A program made the position numbers and the translations under genes. A DNA stretch of 64,000 bases from Tribonema minus (taxonomy: Eukaryota; Sar; Xanthophyceae; Tribonematales; Tribonemataceae): assembly GCA_017506865.1 (NCBI GenBank), contig JAFCMP010000179.1:62001-126000 (forward strand). Direction: 5' to 3'. Below, in pieces: positions 10,200 to 19,777 of the stretch; position 1 is the first letter of the stretch, and every line of letters starts with the position of its first letter. The notes below the pieces were generated by a model, which saw only the letters and a program-made list of their open reading frames with translations, was not told where the DNA came from and made no database searches.

Positions 10200-13100
10200 T
10201 CAAGGGAATATTTGCATCATCTTTTGCCACTGCGCGGGATGTGATTCTTGTAAGTGTTTCTCTTCTGCTTCGATCTCTTGACGTAACGTTTCAAAAGCCT
10301 CTGAGTCCTGTACTATAGACACCCAATTGTCTTCGTGTAAGCGAAGGTACTGTGCAAGCGCCCCACTGCCTACCTCTTTGTGCACCCGTAACGCGTCCAA
10401 CACTGCAATAGGGTTGGAGAGGTCAAGGCTTTCACAGAATCTCAAACGCTCCCATCGCATAAAATACTGGAATAGCTTATCCTGCTGTTCAAGCACGTTG
10501 CGCCTCCTTTGCAGCTCAGTGAGACCCTCTTCTGCTACGGCGCCTGCCATAATGCCTCCTACACCACCTGCAGCCGCAGCGGTACCCGCCAACAGAGCAT
10601 TGCCGCCAGTTGCGCATAGTGGGCCCATAGCAACCCCCATGCCTGTCGCATACACCAACTGCTCATATATGCCAATGTTATCTGCAGCTTCCTGCGCCAT
10701 TGCTGTGCACGTGTCAAATTCCCCGCTGGCTATTAAAGCAGCGGCCGCCGCAACAGCTGCCCCAATTGCCAGCTTTCGCAGCGTCTGATCACTGCAGTAT
10801 CTGAGCGTTGTCAGGATGACACGAGCTTGTAATGATGTCAGCTTGGCATTGAGATTGTCAGCATTGTGCATCGCTGCTACCTCCTGTATTGTCATCCCGA
10901 GTTGCTCATAAGGTGTTTGCAAGAATGGTTCAACTTCTGCCAGTAGCTTCGCCTCACTCTCGGTGCCAAGAGCTAGCGATTTGACTACGCGTAGGAAATC
11001 CTGTTCTGATCCAGATAGCTTTGCAAGAACTTCAAACGTCGTACCTCTCTTGCTTTTCGCACGCCTCTCATATTGAGTGCGTCTCTCGAGCACCCGTCTT
11101 GCATGCTTTGCCGGCCTTGCATGGGCAGGTTTCGTGCTGTGATTTGCTATAGTCGTTGGCTTCGCACGAGTGTCCTTCTTCATCAGGTCGTACAGCTCCC
11201 TACCATCTGCACTCGCGCCTAGCTGCATTTGCTTCGACAGATGAGGGTGTCTCAAACTGCCCACTACTGACGTGCCGTCGATGATGGCTTGATTATCCTT
11301 TAGCTCGTCCACACTCATGTTTGCATCTCGTATAGCGCGCTCTCCCCTCACCGCGCTCATAGTTGCCATCGGTGATATGAGCTCCAGGGCTTCTTCAGTG
11401 CTGAACTCGCCTTTTTTCAGTCCTTCAAGCACCCTGGATAGAAGCTCTGATGGCCTCTCACTTACAGCGACTTCATCTGCGGCCTCAGCAGCAGTTGTGG
11501 CCATTGCCTTGACGTCAGGTGTTTTCACAACATCCACTGCTTCAGGTTTCTCCCCCACTCCGCTCGCTTCCACAACAGCGGGTGCTTCATCTGTAGCCTC
11601 AGCACTCACCATGTCAGGTGTTTTCACGGCATCAACGGCTTCAGCTTGGCCTACCACACTGCTCGTGTCTGCAACAGCTGGTAATGGGGCTAAGTCCTCC
11701 TGCGCTGTAACAGCAGTAACGTCAGCCTGTGTAGGTTTCATCTGCTGCATGACGGTGCTGATGACACCGCGTGCACTGTGCAATGCAGCAAGGCGAGTAT
11801 TACTCTGCATGGCCCCCTCTTTCATCTTGTAAACGCCTAGAAGACTCTCACTGATCGCGTCGTCCCCGACAACTTGCCCCAGCTGCTGGGCGACTGCATT
11901 TGGTGTGGTAATACCATGCAGGGCACCGAGATTGGAAATACTAATGTTAGTAGTGTCGAAACTGTTCCCTGCAAGCCCCGATGAGTACTCATTGACCACC
12001 GCATCTCCCGTTGAGTCCTCTACCTGTTTGAAAAAGGCACGCAGGTCCTTAATGTCTTCAATATCGCTCACGTTGCCTACTGCATTCTCTGCAGCAAGGT
12101 CAAAGATGCCTGCCATCAATTGTGCTTGTGCACATTCGTTTGATACACCGCAAGCAGCGACCAGCGCGAGCTCTTCAGGTTGCAGCTGGAGCTGAGGTGC
12201 GTCAGCGACGCTCTTGACGATCTGCTCGATGCGTGAAGCCTGCGCCCGCAGCCACTCGTGCCACTCTTTGCCGTTCACGGTATCGCGTATGGCGGTGACA
12301 AGATTTGCGCCTTGCAGCTTGAGCGCAGAAGCTGCATCAGGCAGCACTGCTTTGCTGGCAAGTGCGGTCAGCTTCATCCACTCGCCTACACTAGATGATA
12401 TGGCAGATACTTGACTCTGCACGTCGGGGGCAGTGGCAATGCCAGCAACCGCAGCACTCAGCTGTGCAGATGCACCAGCAGCCAACATAGCGTCCAGAGG
12501 GGCCAGTGTGTGTCCAAACAATTTTGCGGCTGCTAACGCTCCACTGAAGTTTGCATCAACACTGACACTGCTTGTTGCTTCGGTCACTAGCTTCTGCAGG
12601 TGCTCAAAACGGTCAAAAAACCATGCAGCATCCCTGTTCACCGTCAATGCAGACTTCAAAGCAGTCCCGGCTGCTGGGTCCAGATGATTTGACAAAACGC
12701 CAGCCTCTTCGGCCTTTGCGAGGGCCACATTCGATCTGTTTGAAAGTGTATACATGTCGATGCGTGATGGTGTGGAGGCATTGATGAGTCCAAGCGCAGA
12801 CCTGCCAATCTGCTCACCCTGGCTCGCAGCGTTTTCGATAGCGTATGTGATCAATGCGGAAAACTCACTTTTTGCCGCATCGCGTACAGAATCCGAGTTG
12901 GCATTCGAATACAGGGACTGCAGCTGCTGCAACGCGCTTGAGTAAGTTTCGATGGTGTTCCCACTTGCGTCCAATCCATGATTCACTTTAGCGGCAGCTT
13001 GCACTGCAGGCGCCGTCGAGTTGATAGCTTCAATGGCGCTCATTGCCGTAACGTCACTGCGCAATCCACTAATCAGTTCATTGGTCTCCTCACTCTTCAC

Positions 13101-16100
13101 TCGTGCTGGCAGTTTGGTGTATGTTTCAATCACATCCTGCACCCCAGTACTCCACGCCCCAGCGACCAGCGACTTCACAACGCTGACCCCGGCTTTTTGT
13201 AGTGGTGTGTCAAAGTCAACTCCCAAATACGATGTACCAGTTGCTGCAACCGCTTCACTGGCCTTCAACAATCCATCCACACCCTGGTCCGCCTCGTGTA
13301 GGGCATTTATTAATGAACTGGCACTGTCCTTGATTGCTTCCGACTCATCACTTATAGCCTGCAGCGGCAACTCTTCATAGGCGTGCTGAAGGCCCATTGC
13401 GTCAAAGTTCGAAACCGCCTTTGTAGCCATGCGCTCAGTGGCCACCACTCCAGCCTCCTCAAATGATGGTGGTAGTTTACTGATTCCTGCATCTTTCAGT
13501 ACTTGAGCGGCGCTCTGCAAATTAGACACATCATCTGGTCCCCCCTGGCTAACTTGTACGAGGTATCTTGCCACGTCGGACCTTGGGCTCTGTGGCAAGC
13601 TGGCCGCCCTGTCTGCCATAAGTTGACCGAGTTGTTTCAATGGAGCTTCCATGAGTTGCTCGTCTGCCAATCTTGTTTGAGCAGCCAAGTGTGCACCCTT
13701 CAGCTCATCTGCCCCGTCTGTTTGTGCAATGACTTGATGTAGCAGTTCGTAGGTGACTGCGTCATCTTGCAGCATCTGGACCATCTTGTCGTTCGTCTTC
13801 TTAAGGGCTGTTGACGCCATAGTCGCCATATCTTTGTCCAGGTAGAGCAGCGTGCTGCAGCAAGCAACTCCGTCTAATTCTGTAGGTCCAGCTATGCAGC
13901 TGCCAACGCCACAGATCGGGGCTCCATGCATGTACGTGTTTACAATCACATTGACTTTGTGCACATTTGCCATTGCGGTTGGAAGATCAGAGCCTCCATC
14001 AATGTGAGCCAGAGTGTCCATACTGTCGTGGTAGCGTGTTTCAGCTTCAGTTGCCATTGTGGCAAACTTGATAGTGTCAACCGGAATGTTTGGTCCGAGT
14101 TCTCTGATGTCTTTCGAAATCTGGCGCAACTGCATAATGTCTAGTGATTGTGACATGGCTGCCTGCACTCTTTGCAGCTTTAGTGTTTCTATCTGATCAC
14201 TTATATCAACAGGCGTTTGCATGCTGGCTGCTGGCGCCTTAGGGATCGCCACCTGCGTTACAAATTGGGGCTTGAGTGCTTGTACCTGATCGATGAAATT
14301 AGCTGATGGCTGTGTTGGCATGTTACCCCACCCATTAAAGCTGCTGAGAGCTGCAGCACCACTAGCTGCCTGAGCTGCTGCCATGTTCACAAGGTTTCCA
14401 GCGCCAGACTGCGTGTTATTGACAAGCGACCTAGCAGCTGGCCAAGTGGAGGCTAACTTTGAGTGCATGAACTGTGCACCATGGCCAACACTATCCCTGC
14501 CGCTTTCATATAAAGCAGGATGTGCCCAGTGTACAAGTGGAGCGCATACAGTCCCGGCGGCCAATATGCCCAGTACCACTTTGCCAAGAGACCTCGACGA
14601 CACACCACTCTTTTGCTTGACCTTCTTCAGCTCCATTTCTACAGTTGCTTCAAGTGTGTGCTCAAAGTTCGATCGCAAGTCAGGGGCGGCAGAGCCTACA
14701 GCCACCATCTGTTGTCGGTACTGCTCAAAAGCATCTTGAACGGCTACAAGTCCTGTGCTTGCATCAGCAAATGTTGCGGACCATTGAATGAACTTCTGGT
14801 TCTGTTCAATCTTACCTGCCTTCTTCAACTTATCCAGATACGTAATCATGGTTGCAAAGAATGGTGTGTCTGCTGAGACAGAGCCATTTTGACACATGTG
14901 CCTCATGCAGTCACGCTTGCTTGTATGCGCAATCACCCACAGTTCAAGCGCGCGCTGCTTTGACTTCCTCAAACTCTTGCTATCATTACTGCGGTATTGA
15001 ATGGTGTCAGGGGCTTCAGGTATATGATAGCTGGCGTCAAGGAAGGTTCTGCATGTTTCTGCAGGGCTGTTTGTCGTTGAGTGTAGCTCCGACGGAGGCA
15101 TTGGAGGGGAAGTACTACTACCCGTCTGCTGTGGGGGAGGTGGGAGATCAGCATCGTAAAAGCTATCTTCGGCGTCTTCGATGGGCTGAATGTCCTCAGG
15201 TGGTGGGGGTGGCATTGTGGTGGTGAAGCGTGGAGATGCCGGTGGAGGTGGCAGTGCATCTGCAGGTCTCTCAGCCACTGCTGCATTGAGCCTGGCCTGC
15301 TCCTGCTCAGCTGCTGCTGCATTGACCCTGGCCTGCTCCTGCTCAGCTGCTACCCGCTCAGCTGCTGCTGCATCGACCCTGGCTTGCTCCTGCTCAGCTA
15401 CTGCTGCTGCATTGACCCTGGCCCGCTCTTGCTCAGCTGCTGCTGCATTGACCCTGGCCCGCTCTTGCTCAGCTGCTTCTGCATCAGCTCTAACCTGCTC
15501 CTGCTCAGCCGCTGCACGTTCAGCTGCTGCAGCTCTCTCAACCGCCGCTGCACGTTCGGCTGCCGCTACAGCATTGACCCTGGCCTGCTCCTGCTCAGCT
15601 GCTACCCGCTCAGCTGCTGCTGCATTGACCCTGGCCTGCTCCGCCAATGCGCGTTCAGCTGCCGCTACAGCATTGACCCTGGCCTGCTCTGCCAATGCGC
15701 GTTCAGCTGCCGCTACAGCATTGACCCTGGCCTGCTCCGCCAATGCGCGTTCAGCTGCCGCTGTTCTCTCTGCTGCTGCTGCATCAGCCATGGCCCTTTC
15801 TTGCCTAGCTGCTGCGCGTTCACCTCCAGTGGCCGTCACCGTCTCACCAGCAGTGCGTGCCACTTCTTGTTGTCTTTCAAACTGCACCACGGCACTATGG
15901 AACCTCTGAACAAGCCTGCAAACCGCTGAGAGTTGAGGGGCGTAGTCCTTGTGCTTCGTGGCGTTGATACCACTATGCCCTAAGCAGATCATAGCCTCAT
16001 AGGCCATCCTCACAGCGGATTCCGCCGCGGCAATGCCATCGTGACTTGCAATGCCGGCAGTTGCACTTGCAATTGTAGGATCGCTGGCAGTGAGCACATC

Positions 16101-16541
16101 GTTGCAAGTACTTGCAGGTTGGGGGTACTTCATCATGGTTTCTGCCAAAAGTGATGGTTCTACAATGCTCGATAGCTCATTCACCAGCTGGTTCATGTCG
16201 GAAATCAATTGCAAAGCTGAAGGTCTCACCTCTGTGGGCTTTGCATGCGTGCTCATAGCTACAGGGGTGATGTGGACACGGTCAGCAGCATTGGCGTCAC
16301 TCACCATAATGTCCACCAAGTCTCTTGGCTCCACATCAGCCTTTTCTACTACAATCCTGTAGAGGAGTGATGTCAGATCTGGAGTAACATGCCCTAGATG
16401 CAAGTCAGCGACAAGATCGGCTACAAAATTTGCAAATGCAGGGTCACTGGACGACACTGCATGCTCAACTGGGCTTTCATATGAGTCCTGCTTCAGCATT
16501 TGAATGGCAACAGTTGCAACTTGAACAAGATCGGCAGACAT
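10200..16541 (-). CDS. Giant alanine-rich coiled-coil membrane protein (2113 aa), unknown
   Basis: I place the start at the ATG at 16539-16541 (MSADLVQVA), because AAATATATTGT lies ~31 nt upstream; the frame is open slightly further only through a GTG. Domain order: helical N-terminal region (1-230); Ala-rich coiled coil with near-identical AERALAEQARVNAVAA repeats (about 230-415); proline-rich spacer (PPPPPEDIQP, 420-500); a hydrophobic segment near 650-675; about 1200 residues of Ala/Ser-rich helix with few aromatics; a basic stretch near 1800 (RPAKHARRVLERR); two hydrophobic segments at about 1915-2010 rich in Gly/Ala; and a charged C terminus. I do not recognise the family. The size, coiled coils and membrane-inserting segments resemble a structural protein (tegument, tape-measure-like or envelope protein), which is inference. 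Confidence 0.85.
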   Translation of the reverse strand: MSADLVQVATVAIQMLKQDSYESPVEHAVSSSDPAFANFVADLVADLHLGHVTPDLTSLLYRIVVEKADVEPRDLVDIMVSDANAADRVHITPVAMSTHAKPTEVRPSALQLISDMNQLVNELSSIVEPSLLAETMMKYPQPASTCNDVLTASDPTIASATAGIASHDGIAAAESAVRMAYEAMICLGHSGINATKHKDYAPQLSAVCRLVQRFHSAVVQFERQQEVARTAGETVTATGGERAAARQERAMADAAAAERTAAAERALAEQARVNAVAAAERALAEQARVNAVAAAERALAEQARVNAAAAERVAAEQEQARVNAVAAAERAAAVERAAAAERAAAEQEQVRADAEAAEQERARVNAAAAEQERARVNAAAVAEQEQARVDAAAAERVAAEQEQARVNAAAAEQEQARLNAAVAERPADALPPPPASPRFTTTMPPPPPEDIQPIEDAEDSFYDADLPPPPQQTGSSTSPPMPPSELHSTTNSPAETCRTFLDASYHIPEAPDTIQYRSNDSKSLRKSKQRALELWVIAHTSKRDCMRHMCQNGSVSADTPFFATMITYLDKLKKAGKIEQNQKFIQWSATFADASTGLVAVQDAFEQYRQQMVAVGSAAPDLRSNFEHTLEATVEMELKKVKQKSGVSSRSLGKVVLGILAAGTVCAPLVHWAHPALYESGRDSVGHGAQFMHSKLASTWPAARSLVNNTQSGAGNLVNMAAAQAASGAAALSSFNGWGNMPTQPSANFIDQVQALKPQFVTQVAIPKAPAASMQTPVDISDQIETLKLQRVQAAMSQSLDIMQLRQISKDIRELGPNIPVDTIKFATMATEAETRYHDSMDTLAHIDGGSDLPTAMANVHKVNVIVNTYMHGAPICGVGSCIAGPTELDGVACCSTLLYLDKDMATMASTALKKTNDKMVQMLQDDAVTYELLHQVIAQTDGADELKGAHLAAQTRLADEQLMEAPLKQLGQLMADRAASLPQSPRSDVARYLVQVSQGGPDDVSNLQSAAQVLKDAGISKLPPSFEEAGVVATERMATKAVSNFDAMGLQHAYEELPLQAISDESEAIKDSASSLINALHEADQGVDGLLKASEAVAATGTSYLGVDFDTPLQKAGVSVVKSLVAGAWSTGVQDVIETYTKLPARVKSEETNELISGLRSDVTAMSAIEAINSTAPAVQAAAKVNHGLDASGNTIETYSSALQQLQSLYSNANSDSVRDAAKSEFSALITYAIENAASQGEQIGRSALGLINASTPSRIDMYTLSNRSNVALAKAEEAGVLSNHLDPAAGTALKSALTVNRDAAWFFDRFEHLQKLVTEATSSVSVDANFSGALAAAKLFGHTLAPLDAMLAAGASAQLSAAVAGIATAPDVQSQVSAISSSVGEWMKLTALASKAVLPDAASALKLQGANLVTAIRDTVNGKEWHEWLRAQASRIEQIVKSVADAPQLQLQPEELALVAACGVSNECAQAQLMAGIFDLAAENAVGNVSDIEDIKDLRAFFKQVEDSTGDAVVNEYSSGLAGNSFDTTNISISNLGALHGITTPNAVAQQLGQVVGDDAISESLLGVYKMKEGAMQSNTRLAALHSARGVISTVMQQMKPTQADVTAVTAQEDLAPLPAVADTSSVVGQAEAVDAVKTPDMVSAEATDEAPAVVEASGVGEKPEAVDVVKTPDVKAMATTAAEAADEVAVSERPSELLSRVLEGLKKGEFSTEEALELISPMATMSAVRGERAIRDANMSVDELKDNQAIIDGTSVVGSLRHPHLSKQMQLGASADGRELYDLMKKDTRAKPTTIANHSTKPAHARPAKHARRVLERRTQYERRAKSKRGTTFEVLAKLSGSEQDFLRVVKSLALGTESEAKLLAEVEPFLQTPYEQLGMTIQEVAAMHNADNLNAKLTSLQARVILTTLRYCSDQTLRKLAIGAAVAAAAALIASGEFDTCTAMAQEAADNIGIYEQLVYATGMGVAMGPLCATGGNALLAGTAAAAGGVGGIMAGAVAEEGLTELQRRRNVLEQQDKLFQYFMRWERLRFCESLDLSNPIAVLDALRVHKEVGSGALAQYLRLHEDNWVSIVQDSEAFETLRQEIEAEEKHLQESHPAQWQKMMQIFP

Positions 16542-16571
16542 GGTGCAAGTGTATTGCTTGAAACAAAGCAC

Positions 16572-16582
16572 ACAATATATTT
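16572..16582 (-). promoter_or_regulatory. A/T-rich upstream motif of the 2113-aa gene
   Basis: AAATATATTGT on the minus strand lies ~31 nt before the chosen ATG. It matches the element before the divergent gene at 17387 (AAATATATTGT) and resembles motifs upstream of other intronless genes here. Its spacing argues for the internal ATG as start. Confidence 0.45.
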
Positions 16583-16600
16583 GCTGTATTCCACGCTACG

Positions 16601-17266
16601 TCAAAATTTTGGGGTCTCACGGCACTCCATAAGCTTGGAAAAGGCGTCATCTAGCTTCTCAGAGTTTTGTGACACCAGCATTGCGTCCCCAGCATTCAGC
16701 GCATGTTCATTACCCATGCTGCTGTAGGCATCAGCGATACTGGTGCCCAAGGCTTTCTTGTCACTCAAGGAACTGAATGGCTGAGGCTCGGGTGGCATTC
16801 CATTTGCACTCGGCCCGCTGGACGGCCTGGTGGCTGGCCCAGCAGCATCGCTACCGCTCTGACGAACAGACGGTGCTTCAGCAATCTTGGACTGAAGCCA
16901 ATCGAATGCTGCGTCCCCGCAAAACCCGTCACCATTCGCATCCAGGACTGTAGGGACTCCCGGCAACCAAGGCGGACTCTGGCAGACATCAATGTCCACC
17001 ACATGCACATTCAGTCCGTAATGCTTGACTGCCATTGCAAATTCAGCACTATATGGACATCTTGCAAGCGAGAGGTACGCCTCACCTTCACGTGCTGGGG
17101 GAGGTGGTAGCTTAGTGTCAGGCTGAGGATGAGCACTGATCATGTCATTTCTGCCGTCACTGTACTTTGATGGTCCACGTATCAGCATCGTAGGGCGGGA
17201 TGTACATGGCACCATCTTTCGATTCTGCAAGCCTGAATGCCCGACAGCAGCAGCCTGAGGCCACAT
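16601..17266 (-). CDS. Glutaredoxin/thioredoxin-fold protein
   Basis: 221 aa from the ATG at 17264-17266. The middle (about 60-130) has thioredoxin-fold hallmarks: a strand ending in ARCPYS, where the glutaredoxin CPYC motif is reduced to a single Cys; a second strand (NVHVVDIDV); and GVPTV with the cis-Pro that faces the active site, followed by a Cys-containing helix start (GFCGDAAFDWL). Family knowledge: monothiol or degenerate glutaredoxins exchange disulfides or glutathione, or simply bind partners. The N-terminal ~55 residues and the Ser/Pro-rich linker and tail (130-221) are outside the fold. It lies upstream of the 2113-aa gene on the same strand and is divergent from the gene at 17387. 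TAATATGA lies upstream. Redox assistance in disulfide formation of virion proteins is inference. Confidence 0.6.
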   Translation of the reverse strand: MWPQAAAVGHSGLQNRKMVPCTSRPTMLIRGPSKYSDGRNDMISAHPQPDTKLPPPPAREGEAYLSLARCPYSAEFAMAVKHYGLNVHVVDIDVCQSPPWLPGVPTVLDANGDGFCGDAAFDWLQSKIAEAPSVRQSGSDAAGPATRPSSGPSANGMPPEPQPFSSLSDKKALGTSIADAYSSMGNEHALNAGDAMLVSQNSEKLDDAFSKLMECRETPKF

Positions 17267-17348
17267 GAGTCCGTATATACGATCATATTACACAAAAAAC
17301 GCTCAACGTGTACAACGTGTTGATGACGTCATGCGTACAAAACTGTGA

Positions 17349-17360
17349 AAATATATTGTT
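17349..17360 (+). promoter_or_regulatory. A/T-rich upstream motif of the gene at 17387
   Basis: AAAATATATTGTTGTTGTG begins here, about 27-38 nt before the ATG at 17387. The same core occurs in the opposite orientation before the 2113-aa gene. The spacing supports the second Met (17387), not any codon before the motif, as start. Confidence 0.45.
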
Positions 17361-17386
17361 GTTGTGATTTATCAAAGGGTGTGGCA

Positions 17387-18769
17387 ATGAGTGATGTATA
17401 TGAGTTGATAGATAAAGCCAAGGCACCAGTACCAACCCTGAAATCGAGCGCAAAGATCATTGATGTCACACCAGCCACTGCTTCACAAAGTTCATCTGAC
17501 TCTTCTACACCACCGCTCAAGACACGCAAGACGCACACCAAGCGTGTCATGTCACCTTTGCCAACCCCCCCGCCCTTGGAGCGTAAAGCATACAGGAGCT
17601 CATCCACAAGACCCTCTCGGACTGCAGGTCGAGTTCGAAAGCACAGGCACAAGGTGCCATCGCCACCACCCCCCCTGGACACGCTAAACTATTCAGACTC
17701 TGATTGGAGTTCAACAACATCTGCGTCTGCGTTCTCTATAAGTTCACATGCAAAAGTTAAGGTAGCAAGTGCGCGGTCAAAGACGTCAGACGGAAGTGCT
17801 GCCACAAGCGCTGCCACGAGCGCTGGAGCTGCAATTGCATTAGCAGCAGCATCCACCATTGCTGCACCTGCATCGAAGAAAGGTGTGAAACTCGTCAAGT
17901 CCATCGTTATCACAGGACTTGTGATTGGTACAGTGTTTGTGATTTTACGACTTTGGAAGCGGATTAAAGCATTACAAAGTGAGCTGGATGGCATGAGGGC
18001 TGAATTGGATGTGACCAGTCACCTGACAGAGGAGGATGTGGCGACCATTGCACGCGTGAAGCTTGAAGAGATTCTGGAACAACCTGTCACATCGTACCTG
18101 CCGCAGACACAAGCACCCATGAGCCAGGCACCAGTCAAAATGGCGCCTTCACAGATGATGGAGCCGCAAGTGTCACTGTCAGCACCATCAGCAGGTCCTG
18201 ATGTTGGCACGGCTATTTCACCACCACCGTCGATGCCCCCCGCGCGGGTCACTTTCCTGGACATGTCTGCGAGTGCGACTGCTTTAAGCCCCCCGTTGCT
18301 GAATGCAGCATCCAAGTGCGTACCTCATGTCCGCACACCTGCAATACGCAACATTACGCAGCTTGACACGATTGAAGAGACTTTAGATGAAAGTATCGAC
18401 GCACCAGTGAATGGTGGCTCCTCCAGACCACCGACGCCAGTCGAAGTTGCAGAGGAAAAATTGCTGACAAGGCAACAAGATCAGCAAAGCAATGAGCAGC
18501 TCAGCCTGTCGGCAACTGCGGAAGAGCAGCCCCTTCCGTCCACCAACGCAACACTGTCAACAGAGAGTTTGGAGCAATGTGCAATGATGCAAGCTTCATC
18601 CACGAGTGCAGTTGAGGGTGAGACCCCTTCACAACCGGCAGCAGAGCAGGAGCAGCAGAGCGTGAGTGCAACAGCGGTAATGGATGTAAGTACATCAGCA
18701 GATGCAGCAGCAGCGCCAGTTGCGAAAAAGCGTGTAAAGGCAAAAAAAGGGACCACCACTGTTCTGTAA
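17387..18769 (+). CDS. Single-pass membrane protein with Ser/Pro-rich N-terminal domain and coiled coil
   Basis: 460 aa from ATG 17387. Residues 1-120 are Ser/Pro/Lys-rich with PLPTPPP and SPPPPL runs. They are followed by an Ala-rich stretch and one clear membrane span (VKSIVITGLVIGTVFVILRLW, about 170-190) flanked by basic residues. Next is a short coiled coil (KRIKALQSELDGMRAEL) and a long low-complexity acidic/Gln/Ser tail ending in a basic VKAKKGTT. No enzymatic domain is visible and I do not recognise the family. Without a signal peptide it may be a signal-anchor protein with a disordered cytosolic or internal arm, as many viral envelope proteins are. It converges with the gene at 18785, leaving 15 bp between stops. 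Confidence 0.75.
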   Translation: MSDVYELIDKAKAPVPTLKSSAKIIDVTPATASQSSSDSSTPPLKTRKTHTKRVMSPLPTPPPLERKAYRSSSTRPSRTAGRVRKHRHKVPSPPPPLDTLNYSDSDWSSTTSASAFSISSHAKVKVASARSKTSDGSAATSAATSAGAAIALAAASTIAAPASKKGVKLVKSIVITGLVIGTVFVILRLWKRIKALQSELDGMRAELDVTSHLTEEDVATIARVKLEEILEQPVTSYLPQTQAPMSQAPVKMAPSQMMEPQVSLSAPSAGPDVGTAISPPPSMPPARVTFLDMSASATALSPPLLNAASKCVPHVRTPAIRNITQLDTIEETLDESIDAPVNGGSSRPPTPVEVAEEKLLTRQQDQQSNEQLSLSATAEEQPLPSTNATLSTESLEQCAMMQASSTSAVEGETPSQPAAEQEQQSVSATAVMDVSTSADAAAAPVAKKRVKAKKGTTTVL

Positions 18770-18784
18770 CCTCCATAAATAATA

Positions 18785-19690
18785 TTACCAGTGTGTGACC
18801 TCCAAAAATGTGTCCTCTATGACAATCTTGCCCAGATGCCTGTTGTTCAGGCACTGCCACAATGCAAACCACAACTTACAATAGTCTAAGGGATTGCTTT
18901 CTGAGAAGAAGTCGCCCCGTGGGCCCGACAGTGTCTTGATGAAGTCTGTTATATCCTGACCGTCTATGCTCGCGTAAAGTACTTGTCGAACATCCATGCC
19001 CCTCGCTGTTTGAGTCATGGCGTGTTCAGGGGGGAAAACCTGTTGCAGCACATCACCACTGTTTGTCAGAGTATAAACAGTGCAGTACTTTTGTGCGCCC
19101 ACCCTCCGCGTCAGGTTTGCATGCCCTGCGTACTCCACCATCAGCAGATAAGCTGGAGCATTGTTTGTGATGCTTTGGAATGTTGCATGATCAAACACGA
19201 CCTCACCTTCATTGCCACTTTCAGCCCACATCTGCTTCATTACACCTGTAACATCGTGCACCATGGGCTCCTCTCCTGCGAGCTGTGACATGGAGTGCAA
19301 GTGTGGATCACTTTCCTCTGTCTCTTGCGCAGATGGGTCAGCGGACCACTGTGCATCCCAGCCCAGCGGACGCTGGGAGCCTAGTTGCAGTGCGCGGATA
19401 GCCCAATCATCCCTTATTTCACAGCACAATGCTCTGTACACAAATACTCGCTCCTTAATGGTGGACGCATGCGTTGCAAAGTGCAACTTCTTATCGAATT
19501 TGAAGATGGCATCGAGTATCAACCGGTGAAAGCTGCTGTACTTTTCCCTATTTTTGGGATAATCTTTGTAGGTTCGAAGCCACCATATCTTTGCTTGCTC
19601 CGGGAGCAAGTTATACTTTACAAGTTCAAACAATATGACAACGTGCAATAGTACAGTGTACAACACCATGCAAGAAAGCAGCAGCCACAT
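18785..19690 (-). CDS. Signal-anchored protein of unknown function
   Basis: 301 aa if it starts at the ATG at 19688-19690 (MWLLLSCMVLY). Upstream in-frame codons lack an ATG, and an A/T-rich CATTTAAATGTGT lies ~20-35 nt before this start. The first ~25 residues are strongly hydrophobic and act as a signal anchor; the rest looks globular with several Trp and Cys and no motif I recognise (for example NNAPAYLLMVEYAGH, ARGMDVRQVLYASIDGQD). It is divergent from the 967-aa gene with an 87-bp spacer, so the two may share a promoter region, and convergent with the gene at 17387. A virion or ER-membrane protein is possible (inference). Confidence 0.7.
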   Translation of the reverse strand: MWLLLSCMVLYTVLLHVVILFELVKYNLLPEQAKIWWLRTYKDYPKNREKYSSFHRLILDAIFKFDKKLHFATHASTIKERVFVYRALCCEIRDDWAIRALQLGSQRPLGWDAQWSADPSAQETEESDPHLHSMSQLAGEEPMVHDVTGVMKQMWAESGNEGEVVFDHATFQSITNNAPAYLLMVEYAGHANLTRRVGAQKYCTVYTLTNSGDVLQQVFPPEHAMTQTARGMDVRQVLYASIDGQDITDFIKTLSGPRGDFFSESNPLDYCKLWFALWQCLNNRHLGKIVIEDTFLEVTHW

Positions 19691-19777
19691 GTTCGAGCAC
19701 CGTTGATGTTGAAACACATTTAAATGAAGACGTCTTGTCCACAGCATAAATTATTGCGCATATGAGTACAAGGTGTC

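Noticed and set aside
15190..15929. Plus-strand 239- and 181-codon Ala/Ser or Leu/Cys-rich frames
   Set aside because: They lie opposite the Ala-rich coiled-coil repeats of the 2113-aa gene and simply reflect its GC-biased codons.
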